A DNA stretch of 64,000 bases, taken from contig NZ_CP100000.1 of NCBI RefSeq assembly GCF_024138165.1, forward strand, positions 372,001 through 436,000, read 5' to 3'. Source of the stretch: Halorussus vallis. GTDB lineage: Archaea > Halobacteriota > Halobacteria > Halobacteriales > Haladaptataceae. The notes beneath the pieces are model-generated. The model ran no database searches, was not told the origin of the DNA, and was given only the letters and a program-made list of their open reading frames with translations. Below are positions 50,631 to 58,333 of the stretch, one piece after another. Within the stretch, counting starts at the first letter, position 1; each line of letters opens with the position of its first letter. The position numbers and the translations under genes are program-made.

Positions 50631-53600
50631 GTGAACGGGAGCGACCTCTTCGCGGCCGTCACGAAGCACAGTCGCGCCGTCATCGCCGCCCTGTTGGTGT
50701 TGACGGTGCTCGTCGGCGCGGGCGCACCGATGGTCGAACAGTCGTCGTCGCTCGACCAGTTCCAGAGCGACAGCACCGCCGCGAAGAAACTCGACTACGC
50801 GAACGCCAACTTCACCTCCGGACGCGAGAACACCACGACCGTCCAGTTGATAATCCGGGGCGACGACGTGCTCTCGAAACAGTCGCTCGTACAGAGCCTG
50901 GAGATGCAACAGGCGCTCCGAACGAACCGGACGATAAACCGGACCCTGGTGAACGACACGCCGACGATGGGCATCGCCAACGTCCTCGCCACGGCGGCGA
51001 TGCGCCAGGAGCAGGCCGCCCAACTTCGTGCGCAGGGCGCGCAACTCAAGCGCAAGCAGGCCCAGCTAAACGCCACGACGACGAGGCTGAGCGACCTACT
51101 CAACCGGACCCGAGAGCTTCAGCGCCGGTACGACCAACTGAACCGGTCGCACGCGCAGGGGCAGGTCAACAACTCCACGTACCGCCAGCGCTCGACCCAA
51201 CTCCGCCAGGAGTTCCGGAAGGTCAACGCGCAGGCGGGCCAACTGCTGACCGACCAGCAGGCCCAGCGCTTCGGGAATCTGATGGACCAGACCCGCAAGC
51301 TTCAGGGTCGGCTCGACGCGCTCAACGCCTCGTATCAGGCCGGGCAGATCAACCAGTCGACCTACCAACAGCGCGCCGAGTCGATTCGGCAGGGCTTCCA
51401 GCAGTTGTACCAGCGCGGCCTCCCGGGCATCCTCCGCGAGGAGTACGCCCAGTTGCAACAGATGGGCAAGCAGCTCCGGCAGGACCGGGCCGCGTTCCAG
51501 AACGCCTCTCAGCCCTCGCTCGACGAACAGATCGAACAGTTGCGCTCGATGAACCGTTCGGAGCTCAACGAAACCATCACGACGGTCCTCAGCGAGGGCG
51601 GTAATGGTGGGTCGAGCCAGGCGTTCGCGTTCATGCCGACCTCCTACGAACCGGGAAGCACGCAAGCGAACGCCACCATGGTCGTCGCCTTCCAGACCCA
51701 GAAGGGGCAGACGGTCCAGAGCATGGCCGGATCGCGGCTCGTCGACTCGCAGTTGGCGATGCAGCAGGTCGCCCAGCAATCGATGGACGCCGAGGTGATG
51801 GTGTTCGGGTCGGGCATCATCAGCCAGGAGACGAACCAGTCGATGACCGACAGCATCGCCATCGTCGGCCCGCTCGCGCTCGTGTTCGTCGTGCTGACGC
51901 TCGTCATCGCCTACCGCGACCTGATAGACATCGCGCTGGGCGTCTTCGGCATCTTCGCCGTGCTCGTCTGGACGTTCGGCTTCATGGGCTGGGCGGGCAT
52001 CACGTTCAACCAGATCTTCATCGCGGTGCCGGTGTTGCTCATCGGCCTGTCAATCGACTACGCCATCCACGTGTTCATGCGCCACCGCGAGGAGCGCGAG
52101 GAACACCCCGACTCCGACGTTCGCGGGTCGATGAAGGTGGCGCTCGCCAGCGTGGGCGTCGCGCTCGTGTGGGTGACCGCGACGACGGTCATCGGCTTCA
52201 TGTCGAACCTCGTCAGCCCCCTGCCGCCGATTCAGGACTTCGGTATCGTGAGTTCGGTCGGCATCCTCGCCGCGCTCGTCATCTTCGGCGGGTTGATTCC
52301 CGCGCTCAAGGTCGAGATCGACGGCCTGCTCGAATCGCGCGGCTTCGACCGGCGCAAGCGAGCGTTCGGGACCGGCGGTGGCGCAATCGGGTCGTTCCTC
52401 TCGGTCGGGGCGGTCGCCGCCCGGAAGGCTCCGTGGGTCGTCATCGCGCTCACGCTGGTCGTCAGCGCGGCCGGCGGCTACGGCGCGACCCAGGTCGACA
52501 CGAGTTTCGCTCAGGAGGACTTCCTGGCCGAGGACCCGCCCGAGTGGATGAAGGACCTGCCCGAACCGTTCGCGCCGGGTACCTACACCGCCAAGGAGAA
52601 CCTCGACTACGTCAACGAGAACTTCCTGCGACAGGACTCGCAGGCCCAGATTCTCGTACAGGGCGATGTCGCGACCGGGCAGGCGCTCGACAAACTCCAG
52701 CGGGCGAAAACGCGGGCGGCCGAAACCGACGTCGCGGTCGTCCTCTCGAACGGCGAACCCCGGATTCAAAGCCCGCTGTCGGTGATGGACCAGGTCGCCG
52801 CGCAGAACCGGTCGTTCAACGCGACGTTCGCCGCCGCCGACACCGACGGCGACGGCGTGCCCGACCGGAACGTCGCGCAGGTCTACGACAAACTGTACGA
52901 GGTCGCGCCGAGCCAGGCCGAAGGCGTCATCCACCGCGAGGACGGGGAGTACCGGGCGGTTCGGATGGTCGTCTCCGTGAAGGGCGGGGCGAGTTCCGCC
53001 GAGGTGACCGAGCAGATGCGCGAGGTGGCCGCGGTCGTCGAGGGGCCGAACCTCGACGCGACCGCGACCGGCCAGCCCATCGTGTTCGAAATCGTCCAAC
53101 AGCAACTGCTGGAGACGGTCATCGAGAGCCTGCTCATCACGCTCGGCGCGACGTTCGCGTTCTTGATGCTCGTCTACCGCATCACCGAGGGCTCCGCGAC
53201 GCTCGGGGCCATCACCTTGCTCCCGGTCGCGTTCAGCGTCTCGTGGATTCTGGGCACGATGTACCTGCTCGGGATGCCGTTCAACGTCCTGACGGGGATG
53301 ATCACCAGCCTCACGGTCGGGCTGGGCGTCGCCTACAGCATCCACTTGAGCGAGCGCTACAACGTCGAACTCGAACGGCGCGACTCGATGTGGGACGCGA
53401 TGCGCACCGCGGTCACCGGCACGGGCGGCGCGCTCCTCGGGAGCGCGGCGACCACCGTCGGCGGCTTCGGCGTGCTGGCGTTCGCCATCCTGCCTGCGCT
53501 CCAGCAGTTCGGCATCATCACCGGGCTGACCATCGTCTACGCGTTCCTCGCCAGCGTGCTCGTGCTGCCGAGTCTGCTGGTCGTCTGGACGCGCTACCTC

Positions 53601-53669
53601 GGTCCCGACGTGAGCGAATCGGCGGGGTCAAGCACCGTCGCGGCGAACGGTGGGGTGAACGAAGACTGA
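50631..53669 (+). CDS. MMPL/RND-superfamily exporter with large coiled-coil extracellular domain
   Basis: 1012 aa from GTG 50631. Helix 1 (about 18-35) is followed by an extended first extracellular domain that includes about 200 residues of Gln/Arg-rich coiled coil (about 125-320) with an internal duplication, then the five-helix block (about 405-545, with GFMGWAGITFNQIFIAVPVLLIGLSIDYAIHVFMRHRE), helix 7 (about 600), the second extracellular domain with ADTDGDGVPDRNVAQVYDKL, and the last helices with VGLGVAYSIHLSERY. Likely exports hydrophobic or lipid material. Its stop codon overlaps the start of the TrmB regulator gene. Confidence 0.9.
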   Translation: MNGSDLFAAVTKHSRAVIAALLVLTVLVGAGAPMVEQSSSLDQFQSDSTAAKKLDYANANFTSGRENTTTVQLIIRGDDVLSKQSLVQSLEMQQALRTNRTINRTLVNDTPTMGIANVLATAAMRQEQAAQLRAQGAQLKRKQAQLNATTTRLSDLLNRTRELQRRYDQLNRSHAQGQVNNSTYRQRSTQLRQEFRKVNAQAGQLLTDQQAQRFGNLMDQTRKLQGRLDALNASYQAGQINQSTYQQRAESIRQGFQQLYQRGLPGILREEYAQLQQMGKQLRQDRAAFQNASQPSLDEQIEQLRSMNRSELNETITTVLSEGGNGGSSQAFAFMPTSYEPGSTQANATMVVAFQTQKGQTVQSMAGSRLVDSQLAMQQVAQQSMDAEVMVFGSGIISQETNQSMTDSIAIVGPLALVFVVLTLVIAYRDLIDIALGVFGIFAVLVWTFGFMGWAGITFNQIFIAVPVLLIGLSIDYAIHVFMRHREEREEHPDSDVRGSMKVALASVGVALVWVTATTVIGFMSNLVSPLPPIQDFGIVSSVGILAALVIFGGLIPALKVEIDGLLESRGFDRRKRAFGTGGGAIGSFLSVGAVAARKAPWVVIALTLVVSAAGGYGATQVDTSFAQEDFLAEDPPEWMKDLPEPFAPGTYTAKENLDYVNENFLRQDSQAQILVQGDVATGQALDKLQRAKTRAAETDVAVVLSNGEPRIQSPLSVMDQVAAQNRSFNATFAAADTDGDGVPDRNVAQVYDKLYEVAPSQAEGVIHREDGEYRAVRMVVSVKGGASSAEVTEQMREVAAVVEGPNLDATATGQPIVFEIVQQQLLETVIESLLITLGATFAFLMLVYRITEGSATLGAITLLPVAFSVSWILGTMYLLGMPFNVLTGMITSLTVGLGVAYSIHLSERYNVELERRDSMWDAMRTAVTGTGGALLGSAATTVGGFGVLAFAILPALQQFGIITGLTIVYAFLASVLVLPSLLVVWTRYLGPDVSESAGSSTVAANGGVNED

Positions 53670-54439
53670 TGGACGAGAACGACGCCATCGAGGCCCTCGA
53701 GAACCTGGGCCTGTCGAACTACGAGGCGAAGGTGTTCACCGCGCTCCAGAAACTCGGCACCGGCACCGCCCGGGACGTCCACCGGGTGACCGACGTGCCC
53801 CGCTCGCAGGTGTACGGCGCGGCCGAGTCGCTCCAGGAGCGGGGTCTGCTGGAGGTCCAGCAGTCCAAGCCCATCCAGTACCGGCCGGTGAGCCTCGAAG
53901 CCGCCCGGTCGCACCTCCGCGGGGAGTTCGAGCGTACCCAGGAGCGGGCGTTCGACTACCTCGAAACCGCCCGCGAGGAGTACAGCGGCGGCGAGGAGAA
54001 ACAGGAGGATATCTGGACGGTCCACGGCGACGCGAGCATCGACGGTCGGGTCGAACAGTTGCTCGAAGAGGCCGAAGACCGCATTCTCGTCGGGTTCGGC
54101 CGCCACTCGCCGCTCGACGACTGGTTGCTGGACCTGTTGCGCGAGCGGGCCGAGTCGGGCGTAGACGTCGTACTCGTCACGTCGGACGAGTCGTTCGCCC
54201 GGCGGTTCGAGGACGGCCCTATCGGCGTCCGGACGCCCCCGGAGCCCCACGTCCACGACGACGAGCCCATCGGCCGGGTGATCGTCGTCGACGGCGAGAC
54301 GGTCCTCCTTTCCGTCCGGGGCGACCTGGAGTCGGCCGAACTCGACGAGGAGACCGCCATCTGGTCGTCCCAGACCGGCATCGCGGCGGTGCTCATCCAA
54401 CTCATCGAGAGCGGACTCGGCGAGTCGGCGTCGGACTGA
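53669..54439 (+). CDS. TrmB-family transcriptional regulator
   Basis: 256 aa from ATG 53669, overlapping the exporter stop by one base. The TrmB winged helix is plain: ALENLGLSNYEAKVFTALQKLGTGTARDVHRVTDVPRSQVYGAAESLQERGLLEVQQSKPIQYRPV (about residues 9-74). A coiled linker follows, and the C-terminal ligand domain has a PLD-like strand pattern (RILVGFGRHSPLDDWLLDLLRERAESGVDVVLVTSD). Translational coupling to the MMPL exporter implies control of that exporter. The ligand is unknown; a sugar-binding TrmB C-terminal domain as in TrmBL1 is not evident. Confidence 0.9.
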   Translation: MDENDAIEALENLGLSNYEAKVFTALQKLGTGTARDVHRVTDVPRSQVYGAAESLQERGLLEVQQSKPIQYRPVSLEAARSHLRGEFERTQERAFDYLETAREEYSGGEEKQEDIWTVHGDASIDGRVEQLLEEAEDRILVGFGRHSPLDDWLLDLLRERAESGVDVVLVTSDESFARRFEDGPIGVRTPPEPHVHDDEPIGRVIVVDGETVLLSVRGDLESAELDEETAIWSSQTGIAAVLIQLIESGLGESASD

Positions 54440-54516
54440 CGCCCGGGCCCCGCACGTCGGGAATCCGACGTTTCTCACTGCCAACCTTTTCGTAGCGAGC
54501 CGCCGTATTCGAATGC

Positions 54517-55539
54517 ATGTCGTGGTACGCCGTCGATGCGTTGGGTGACGCTTTCGAGGCGACGAGGGATTTGCTCACGCCGCTGTCGGCCGGTCAGTGG
54601 CTGAAGCTCGCGCTCGTCGTCTTCTTCCTGGGCGGAACCGGCGGCACCGGCGGCCCCTCGGCGTCGGCCGGAAGTTCGACCGGGAGCGCCCCCGCGGACT
54701 TCCCCGGCGGCGTCCAACCGTCCGTCCCGACCGAGACGCTGTTTCCGATTCTGGTCGGCGTGTTCGTCGTCGCGCTCCTGTTCGGCCTGGCGTACGCGCT
54801 CGTCGGCTCCATCATGGAGTTCGTCTTCGTCGAGTCGCTACGCCGCGAGCGCGTCCGGGTTCGGGGGTACGCGGACCAGCACTTCGGGCACGGTCTCCGA
54901 CTGTTCGCGTTCCGGGTCGTCCTCGGACTGCTGGTCGCGGTGCCGGCGCTCGGCGCGGCGCTGACCGCCCTGTCGTTCTTCGGCGACGGACTGCCCCGCG
55001 CCGCGGTCGGCCTGCTGGTCGTCCTGGTCCCGCTGTTCGTCGTGCTGGCGGTCTTCGTCGCCGTCGCCGACGGCTTCACCACCAACTTCGTCGTGCCGGT
55101 GATGATACTCCGGAACGTCGGCGTGCTCGACGGCTGGCGGGCGTTCTGGCCGACGCTGACCGCCGAGTGGCGCCAGTACGCCGTCTTCGTCTTGGTGCGG
55201 TTCGTGCTCGCGCTCGCGGTGGGACTGGTGGCGGCCATCGTCGGCGGCGTCGTCGGCGCGATACTGCTGGCCCCGTTGGCGATTCTGGGCTTCATCGCGA
55301 TTCCGCTGTTCGGCGGGGCGGCGGGAATCCTCTCGAACCCAGTCGCGCTCGGCGGGGCGGCGCTCCTGCTGTTCGGCTACGGACTGGTGTTGACCGCCGC
55401 GCTGTCGGTCGCGCTGGTGCCCGTGCAGGTCTACCTCCGGTACCACGCCCTGCTCGTGCTCGGAGACACCGACGCCGACCACGACGCGATTCCGGAACTC
55501 CGCCGGGCGATACGCGAAGGTCGGGGCCGCCGCGGGTGA
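54517..55539 (+). CDS. Multi-spanning membrane protein, haloarchaeal family of unknown function
   Basis: 340 aa. MSWYAVDALGDAFEATRDLL is an amphipathic start, followed by LKLALVVFFLGG, a Gly/Ser/Pro loop, then helices at about 70-95, 125-150, 160-185 and the C-terminal third, with FVESLRRERVRVRGYADQHFGHGLRLFAFRVVLGLL between. I recall this as a conserved haloarchaeal membrane family (DUF7544-like, tentative). It may be part of the exporter/TrmB region but has its own start after 77 bp. Confidence 0.7.
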   Translation: MSWYAVDALGDAFEATRDLLTPLSAGQWLKLALVVFFLGGTGGTGGPSASAGSSTGSAPADFPGGVQPSVPTETLFPILVGVFVVALLFGLAYALVGSIMEFVFVESLRRERVRVRGYADQHFGHGLRLFAFRVVLGLLVAVPALGAALTALSFFGDGLPRAAVGLLVVLVPLFVVLAVFVAVADGFTTNFVVPVMILRNVGVLDGWRAFWPTLTAEWRQYAVFVLVRFVLALAVGLVAAIVGGVVGAILLAPLAILGFIAIPLFGGAAGILSNPVALGGAALLLFGYGLVLTAALSVALVPVQVYLRYHALLVLGDTDADHDAIPELRRAIREGRGRRG

Positions 55540-55622
55540 GCGGCGGAGAAGAGGGGGAGACGAGGAGAGGCGGACGGGAGAAAACGAGACGGAAGAAAGC
55601 AACAAACCGAGCGCCTGGCCCG

Positions 55623-56123
55623 CTATCGGTTCGAACGAAGTCGACGCGACGCCGAGCGGAGTTGGCGCGCGACGGCGTCGTCGTCGACCGGTTTGCCGTC
55701 CCGGCGAATTCGGACGAGCGGCGCGCCGGCGATTCGAAGCCACTCGTCGTCGCCGTCGCCGTCGAGCGTCACGAACTCCTTCGGGCGCGCCGCGCGTCGC
55801 TCGCGACGCGCGGCGCGCCGTCCGGGTCCGTCCCGCCGTCGCCGTTCCGTCTCGTCCTCGAAGCGGTCGAGCGACGGGAGGTCGCCGGTCGTCTCGCAGG
55901 CGACGAGGCGGCGTTCGGGGAGGTTCGAACCCCACTCGCGGAGCGCCGCGCGGTACTCGCGGGCGAGGTCGAGCGCGGTTTCGGCGGCGTCGGGGGAGGG
56001 GAACGACTTGCCCTTCAGCGGAACGGGGCGCTCGCCGGTGTCTGCGTCGACGACGGCGTACGCACCGTCGGGGGCGGCGAGGTCGGCGATTCGTCGGTGG
56101 GAGTCGTCGAGGTGGTCGGCCAT
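55623..56123 (-). CDS. Haloarchaeal unknown, paralogue of the gene at 56997 (cassette member 3)
   Basis: 166 aa. DDSHRRIADLAAPDGAYAVVDADTGERPVPLKGKSFPSPDAAETALDLAREYRAALREWGSNLPERRLVACE, and the final DDEWLRIAGAPLVRIRRDGKPVDDDAVARQLRS, align in order with the 56997-57443 protein. Both end with the same (D/N)(A/P)LV(H/R)(I/V)RRDG(E/K)P strand. An Arg-rich insertion RRDGPGRRAARRERRAARP, encoded by a 36-bp palindrome, is absent from the paralogue. It follows the coiled-coil gene at 79 bp on the same strand and is the third member of the iron-box cassette. Confidence 0.8.
   Translation of the reverse strand: MADHLDDSHRRIADLAAPDGAYAVVDADTGERPVPLKGKSFPSPDAAETALDLAREYRAALREWGSNLPERRLVACETTGDLPSLDRFEDETERRRRDGPGRRAARRERRAARPKEFVTLDGDGDDEWLRIAGAPLVRIRRDGKPVDDDAVARQLRSASRRLRSNR
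55784..55819. repeat. 17-bp-arm palindrome coding for an Arg-rich insertion
   Basis: Arms 55784-55800 and 55803-55819 pair perfectly around TC. It codes for part of GRRAARRERRAARP of the cassette protein at 55623-56123, a segment not shared with its paralogue. Confidence 0.7.
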
Positions 56124-56202
56124 CTGGGCGTGTGGGGTGGAGTCGCGGCCGACCGCTAAGTCCTTTCGAAATCAGGTCGGGAGAACGAGCACGGCGTCGA
56201 GT

Positions 56203-57000
56203 TCACGCCCGCGCGCAGAGGTGGCGCCGGACCGCCCGCTGGCAGTCGGCCAGCAGGTCGGCGAGTCGCGCGAGGTCGGCCAGCACCGGGTGGTCGTCGG
56301 GGAAGTTGCCGTACAGCGCGTCGACGAGCTCGCGCTTTCTGATGCCCTTGAGCCCGGAGTTGCGCGTCCCTCGGAGTTCGGCCTGCCGTTCGCGGGCGAG
56401 TTCGTCGCAGGTTTCGCGGAACGACGCGAGTCGGTCGTGGCGGGCGCGCAGGTCCTCGAACCCCAACCGGAGGAGCGACGTCTCGTCGGCCTCGGCGAGC
56501 CACCCGGTGACGGCGTCGAGTTCGGCGGCGAACTCGTCGAGTCGCTCGCGCTCGGCGTCGACGGCGGCGACGAGGAGGCGACACTCCGAGCGGCGTTCGT
56601 CGACGCGTTCGAGGAGCGTGCGCTTCGACTCCCGCGGGAGTCCGTTGGCGGCCGGGGAGAACGCCGCCGCGAGGTCGGTCGATAGCTCGTCGGCCATCGC
56701 CGCCGTCACGCCGTCGGCGTCGGCGTGCGGGAGGACGGTTTCTCGGAAGGCGCTCCGGACGACATCGACGCCGTTCGAGGACGTACCGGTCGCGTGGACG
56801 GAGAGCGCGCCGGCGGCGGGGCCGCCACCCGAGGGTGTGCCGCCCGAGAGCGCGCCGCCCGAACCCGCGCCGCCGGATTCGACGGGGGCGTCGGCGACTC
56901 GCTCGGCGAACGCCTCGAAGGCGGCCGCCTTCGCCTCGGTTTCTTCGCGCTCAGTTTCGCAACGCTCCATCGCGGCCTGGGTCCGGAGTTCGACGCTCAT
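56203..57000 (-). CDS. Haloarchaeal coiled-coil unknown, cassette member 2
   Basis: 265 aa from ATG 57000, which overlaps the stop of the upstream gene (ATGA). ELRTQAAMERCETEREETEAKAAAFEAFAERVADA is an N-terminal helix; a Gly/Ser-rich variable linker (about 42-70) follows; the C-terminal two thirds are helical with LSTDLAAAFSPAANGLPRESKRTLLERVDERRSECRLLVAAVDAERERLDEFAAELDAV and a final VDALYGNFPDDHPVLADLARLADLLADCQRAVRRHL. Translationally coupled to the first cassette gene. I recall it as a DUF7260-like haloarchaeal family (tentative). No known function; iron response is suggested by the promoter. Confidence 0.8.
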   Translation of the reverse strand: MSVELRTQAAMERCETEREETEAKAAAFEAFAERVADAPVESGGAGSGGALSGGTPSGGGPAAGALSVHATGTSSNGVDVVRSAFRETVLPHADADGVTAAMADELSTDLAAAFSPAANGLPRESKRTLLERVDERRSECRLLVAAVDAERERLDEFAAELDAVTGWLAEADETSLLRLGFEDLRARHDRLASFRETCDELARERQAELRGTRNSGLKGIRKRELVDALYGNFPDDHPVLADLARLADLLADCQRAVRRHLCARA

Positions 57001-57443
57001 AGCTTCGAGTCCAACTGGCGCGACACCGCGTCGTCCGGGAGCGGTTCGCCGTCCCGCCGGACGTGGACCAGCGGCGCGTTGTCCATCCGGAGCCACTCGC
57101 GCTCGTCATCGCCCGAGAGTGTGACGGTCCGCGACGACCGCGGCAGTCCGTTCGCACGCTGGCCGGGTGCGCGCTCGCGCGTGGCGACCATCCGGAGCGG
57201 GTCGCTCTCGACCTCGTAGACGACGAGGCTGCGCTCGGGGAGGTCGGGGTCCGCTTCGCGCAGGGCGGTCCGGTACTCGGTCGCCAGGTCGGCCGCTTCG
57301 TCCGCAGCGCGTTCGGTCGGGAACCGGTGGTCGGCCACGGGCGTCGGTCGGTCGCCGGTTTCGGGGCAGGCGAGGTAGAACTCGCCGTCCTCGGCGGCGA
57401 GTTCGGCGATCCGGTCGCGGAGGTCGCTCGGGCAGGCGGACAT
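56997..57443 (-). CDS. Haloarchaeal unknown, cassette member 1
   Basis: 148 aa. PSDLRDRIAELAAEDGEFYLACPETGDRPTPVADHRFPTERAADEAADLATEYRTALREADPDLPERSLVVYEV is followed by DPLRMVATR and ends WLRMDNAPLVHVRRDGEPLPDDAVSRQLDS. It is the paralogue of the 55623 protein (same opening, middle and closing blocks) but lacks the Arg-rich insertion. Its promoter carries two iron-box-like palindromes. It overlaps the next gene by four bases. The encoded fold is unknown, small and alpha/beta. Confidence 0.82.
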   Translation of the reverse strand: MSACPSDLRDRIAELAAEDGEFYLACPETGDRPTPVADHRFPTERAADEAADLATEYRTALREADPDLPERSLVVYEVESDPLRMVATRERAPGQRANGLPRSSRTVTLSGDDEREWLRMDNAPLVHVRRDGEPLPDDAVSRQLDSKL

Positions 57444-57444
57444 G

Positions 57445-57462
57445 GTTTAGGTTCGCCTAAAC
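57445..57462 (-). promoter_or_regulatory. Iron-box-like palindrome 1 (DtxR/SirR-type operator)
   Basis: GTTTAGGTTCGCCTAAAC is an 18-bp palindrome with 7-bp arms (GTTTAGG and CCTAAAC) and four central bases. It resembles the TTAGG...CCTAA operators of DtxR/IdeR-family iron repressors. It directly precedes the start of the cassette (57443), overlapping the predicted start of transcription. Confidence 0.6.
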
Positions 57463-57466
57463 AGAA

Positions 57467-57480
57467 TTAGGCCGGCCTAA
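57467..57480 (-). promoter_or_regulatory. Iron-box-like palindrome 2 (DtxR/SirR-type operator)
   Basis: TTAGGCCGGCCTAA is a perfect 14-bp palindrome, flanked by A/T (ATTAGGCCGGCCTAAAA). Its centre is 20 bp from that of box 1, about two helix turns, so two repressor dimers could bind on the same face. The TTTTA at its outer end can serve as the TATA box, so binding would block the promoter. Confidence 0.6.
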
Positions 57481-57565
57481 AAGATGTTGCGGATGGCGGT
57501 CGCTCGAACGCTCGGGGAAGATGGAACTATCGGTTCTCGGATACCAGGGCGGCGCTACGGAGGCG

Positions 57566-57973
57566 TTACTCGCCGTACTCCGCTATCAGGGTCACCAGTT
57601 CGGCTTTCGTCAGGGCGCCCTCTCGGCGTTCTTGGCGCTCGCCGCCGACGTACAGGTCGAACGTCGGCGTCCCCTCGACGCCGTTGTCCAGCGCGAGTTT
57701 CTGGAGTTGCACCACGTTCACCTTCGCCACCGCCGCGAACGTCTCGCGCGCGACAGACTCGACGATGGGGTGGAGTCGCTGGCCCGCCCCGCGCCCGGCG
57801 TAGTAGTGGACCAACACCACCTCGTGGGCGTTCACCGTGCGCTCGAAGTTCTGCGACCCGTCCACGTAGACGGGTGCGGGCGGCGCGCCCAGTCCGTGTT
57901 CGGCCATCAGCGCGCGCTTCTTCCGGTCGCGGACGTTCGAGAGGTCCCGGTCAGTTTCCTCGCCGTCGGCCAT
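57566..57973 (-). CDS. Thioredoxin-fold protein without the CXXC site
   Basis: 135 aa. VVLVHYYAGRGAGQRLHPIVESVARETFAAVAKVNVVQLQKLALDNGVEGTPTFDLYVGGERQERREGAL is the thioredoxin core with the cis-Pro loop EGTPTF. The active site position, WCGPC in thioredoxin, reads YAGRGAG: both cysteines are gone, so no dithiol redox is possible. The protein probably keeps only a binding role. It is upstream of, and on the same strand as, the iron-box cassette, with its own gap of 122 bp. Confidence 0.8.
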   Translation of the reverse strand: MADGEETDRDLSNVRDRKKRALMAEHGLGAPPAPVYVDGSQNFERTVNAHEVVLVHYYAGRGAGQRLHPIVESVARETFAAVAKVNVVQLQKLALDNGVEGTPTFDLYVGGERQERREGALTKAELVTLIAEYGE

Positions 57974-58333
57974 GCTACGCGGGGGCTTTCCATCGGGGGG
58001 ACTTAGTTGTACGCCTCGCCGGGATGGCAGTAGACGCTGAGTCGAACGTTCCGGCCAACTCGCTACGAACCACAGCGGCGAACAGAACCGCCTCGAAAGC
58101 CCTCGGACGCTCGCGGTCGCTGTGAGACATATCGCGGCCGCACCGGTGGCGCGGCCGCGATAGGGGTCCCACAGACGACCACGGGCCTCCGGCCCGCGAG
58201 CGCCCGACCCCTTTCAGTCCCGCCCGGCGGTGGTCGGCGGGGCGATACCGTTGGCTGATGAGTCTCCGTTACCGGTAGTTGGTCGCTCCGACGCTTTCCG
58301 CCGGTTGATTCCCGGGCGCTTTCTGCCGGCAGG
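57974..58333. other. Gene-free region with long hairpin
   Basis: 360 bp without a convincing gene. A 12-bp perfect stem (58130-58141 and 58151-58162) with nine-base loop follows the sequence CCTCGGACGCTCGCGGTCGC; a minus-strand frame here translates to a basic SHSDRERPRAFEAVLF-like peptide that I do not consider a gene. This may be a conserved haloarchaeal intergenic element or an RNA gene; I cannot name it. Confidence 0.3.
58130..58162. repeat. 12-bp stem-loop in the gene-free region
   Basis: Arms TATCGCGGCCGC and GCGGCCGCGATA pair perfectly around a nine-base loop. The NotI-like cores are GC only. Confidence 0.6.
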
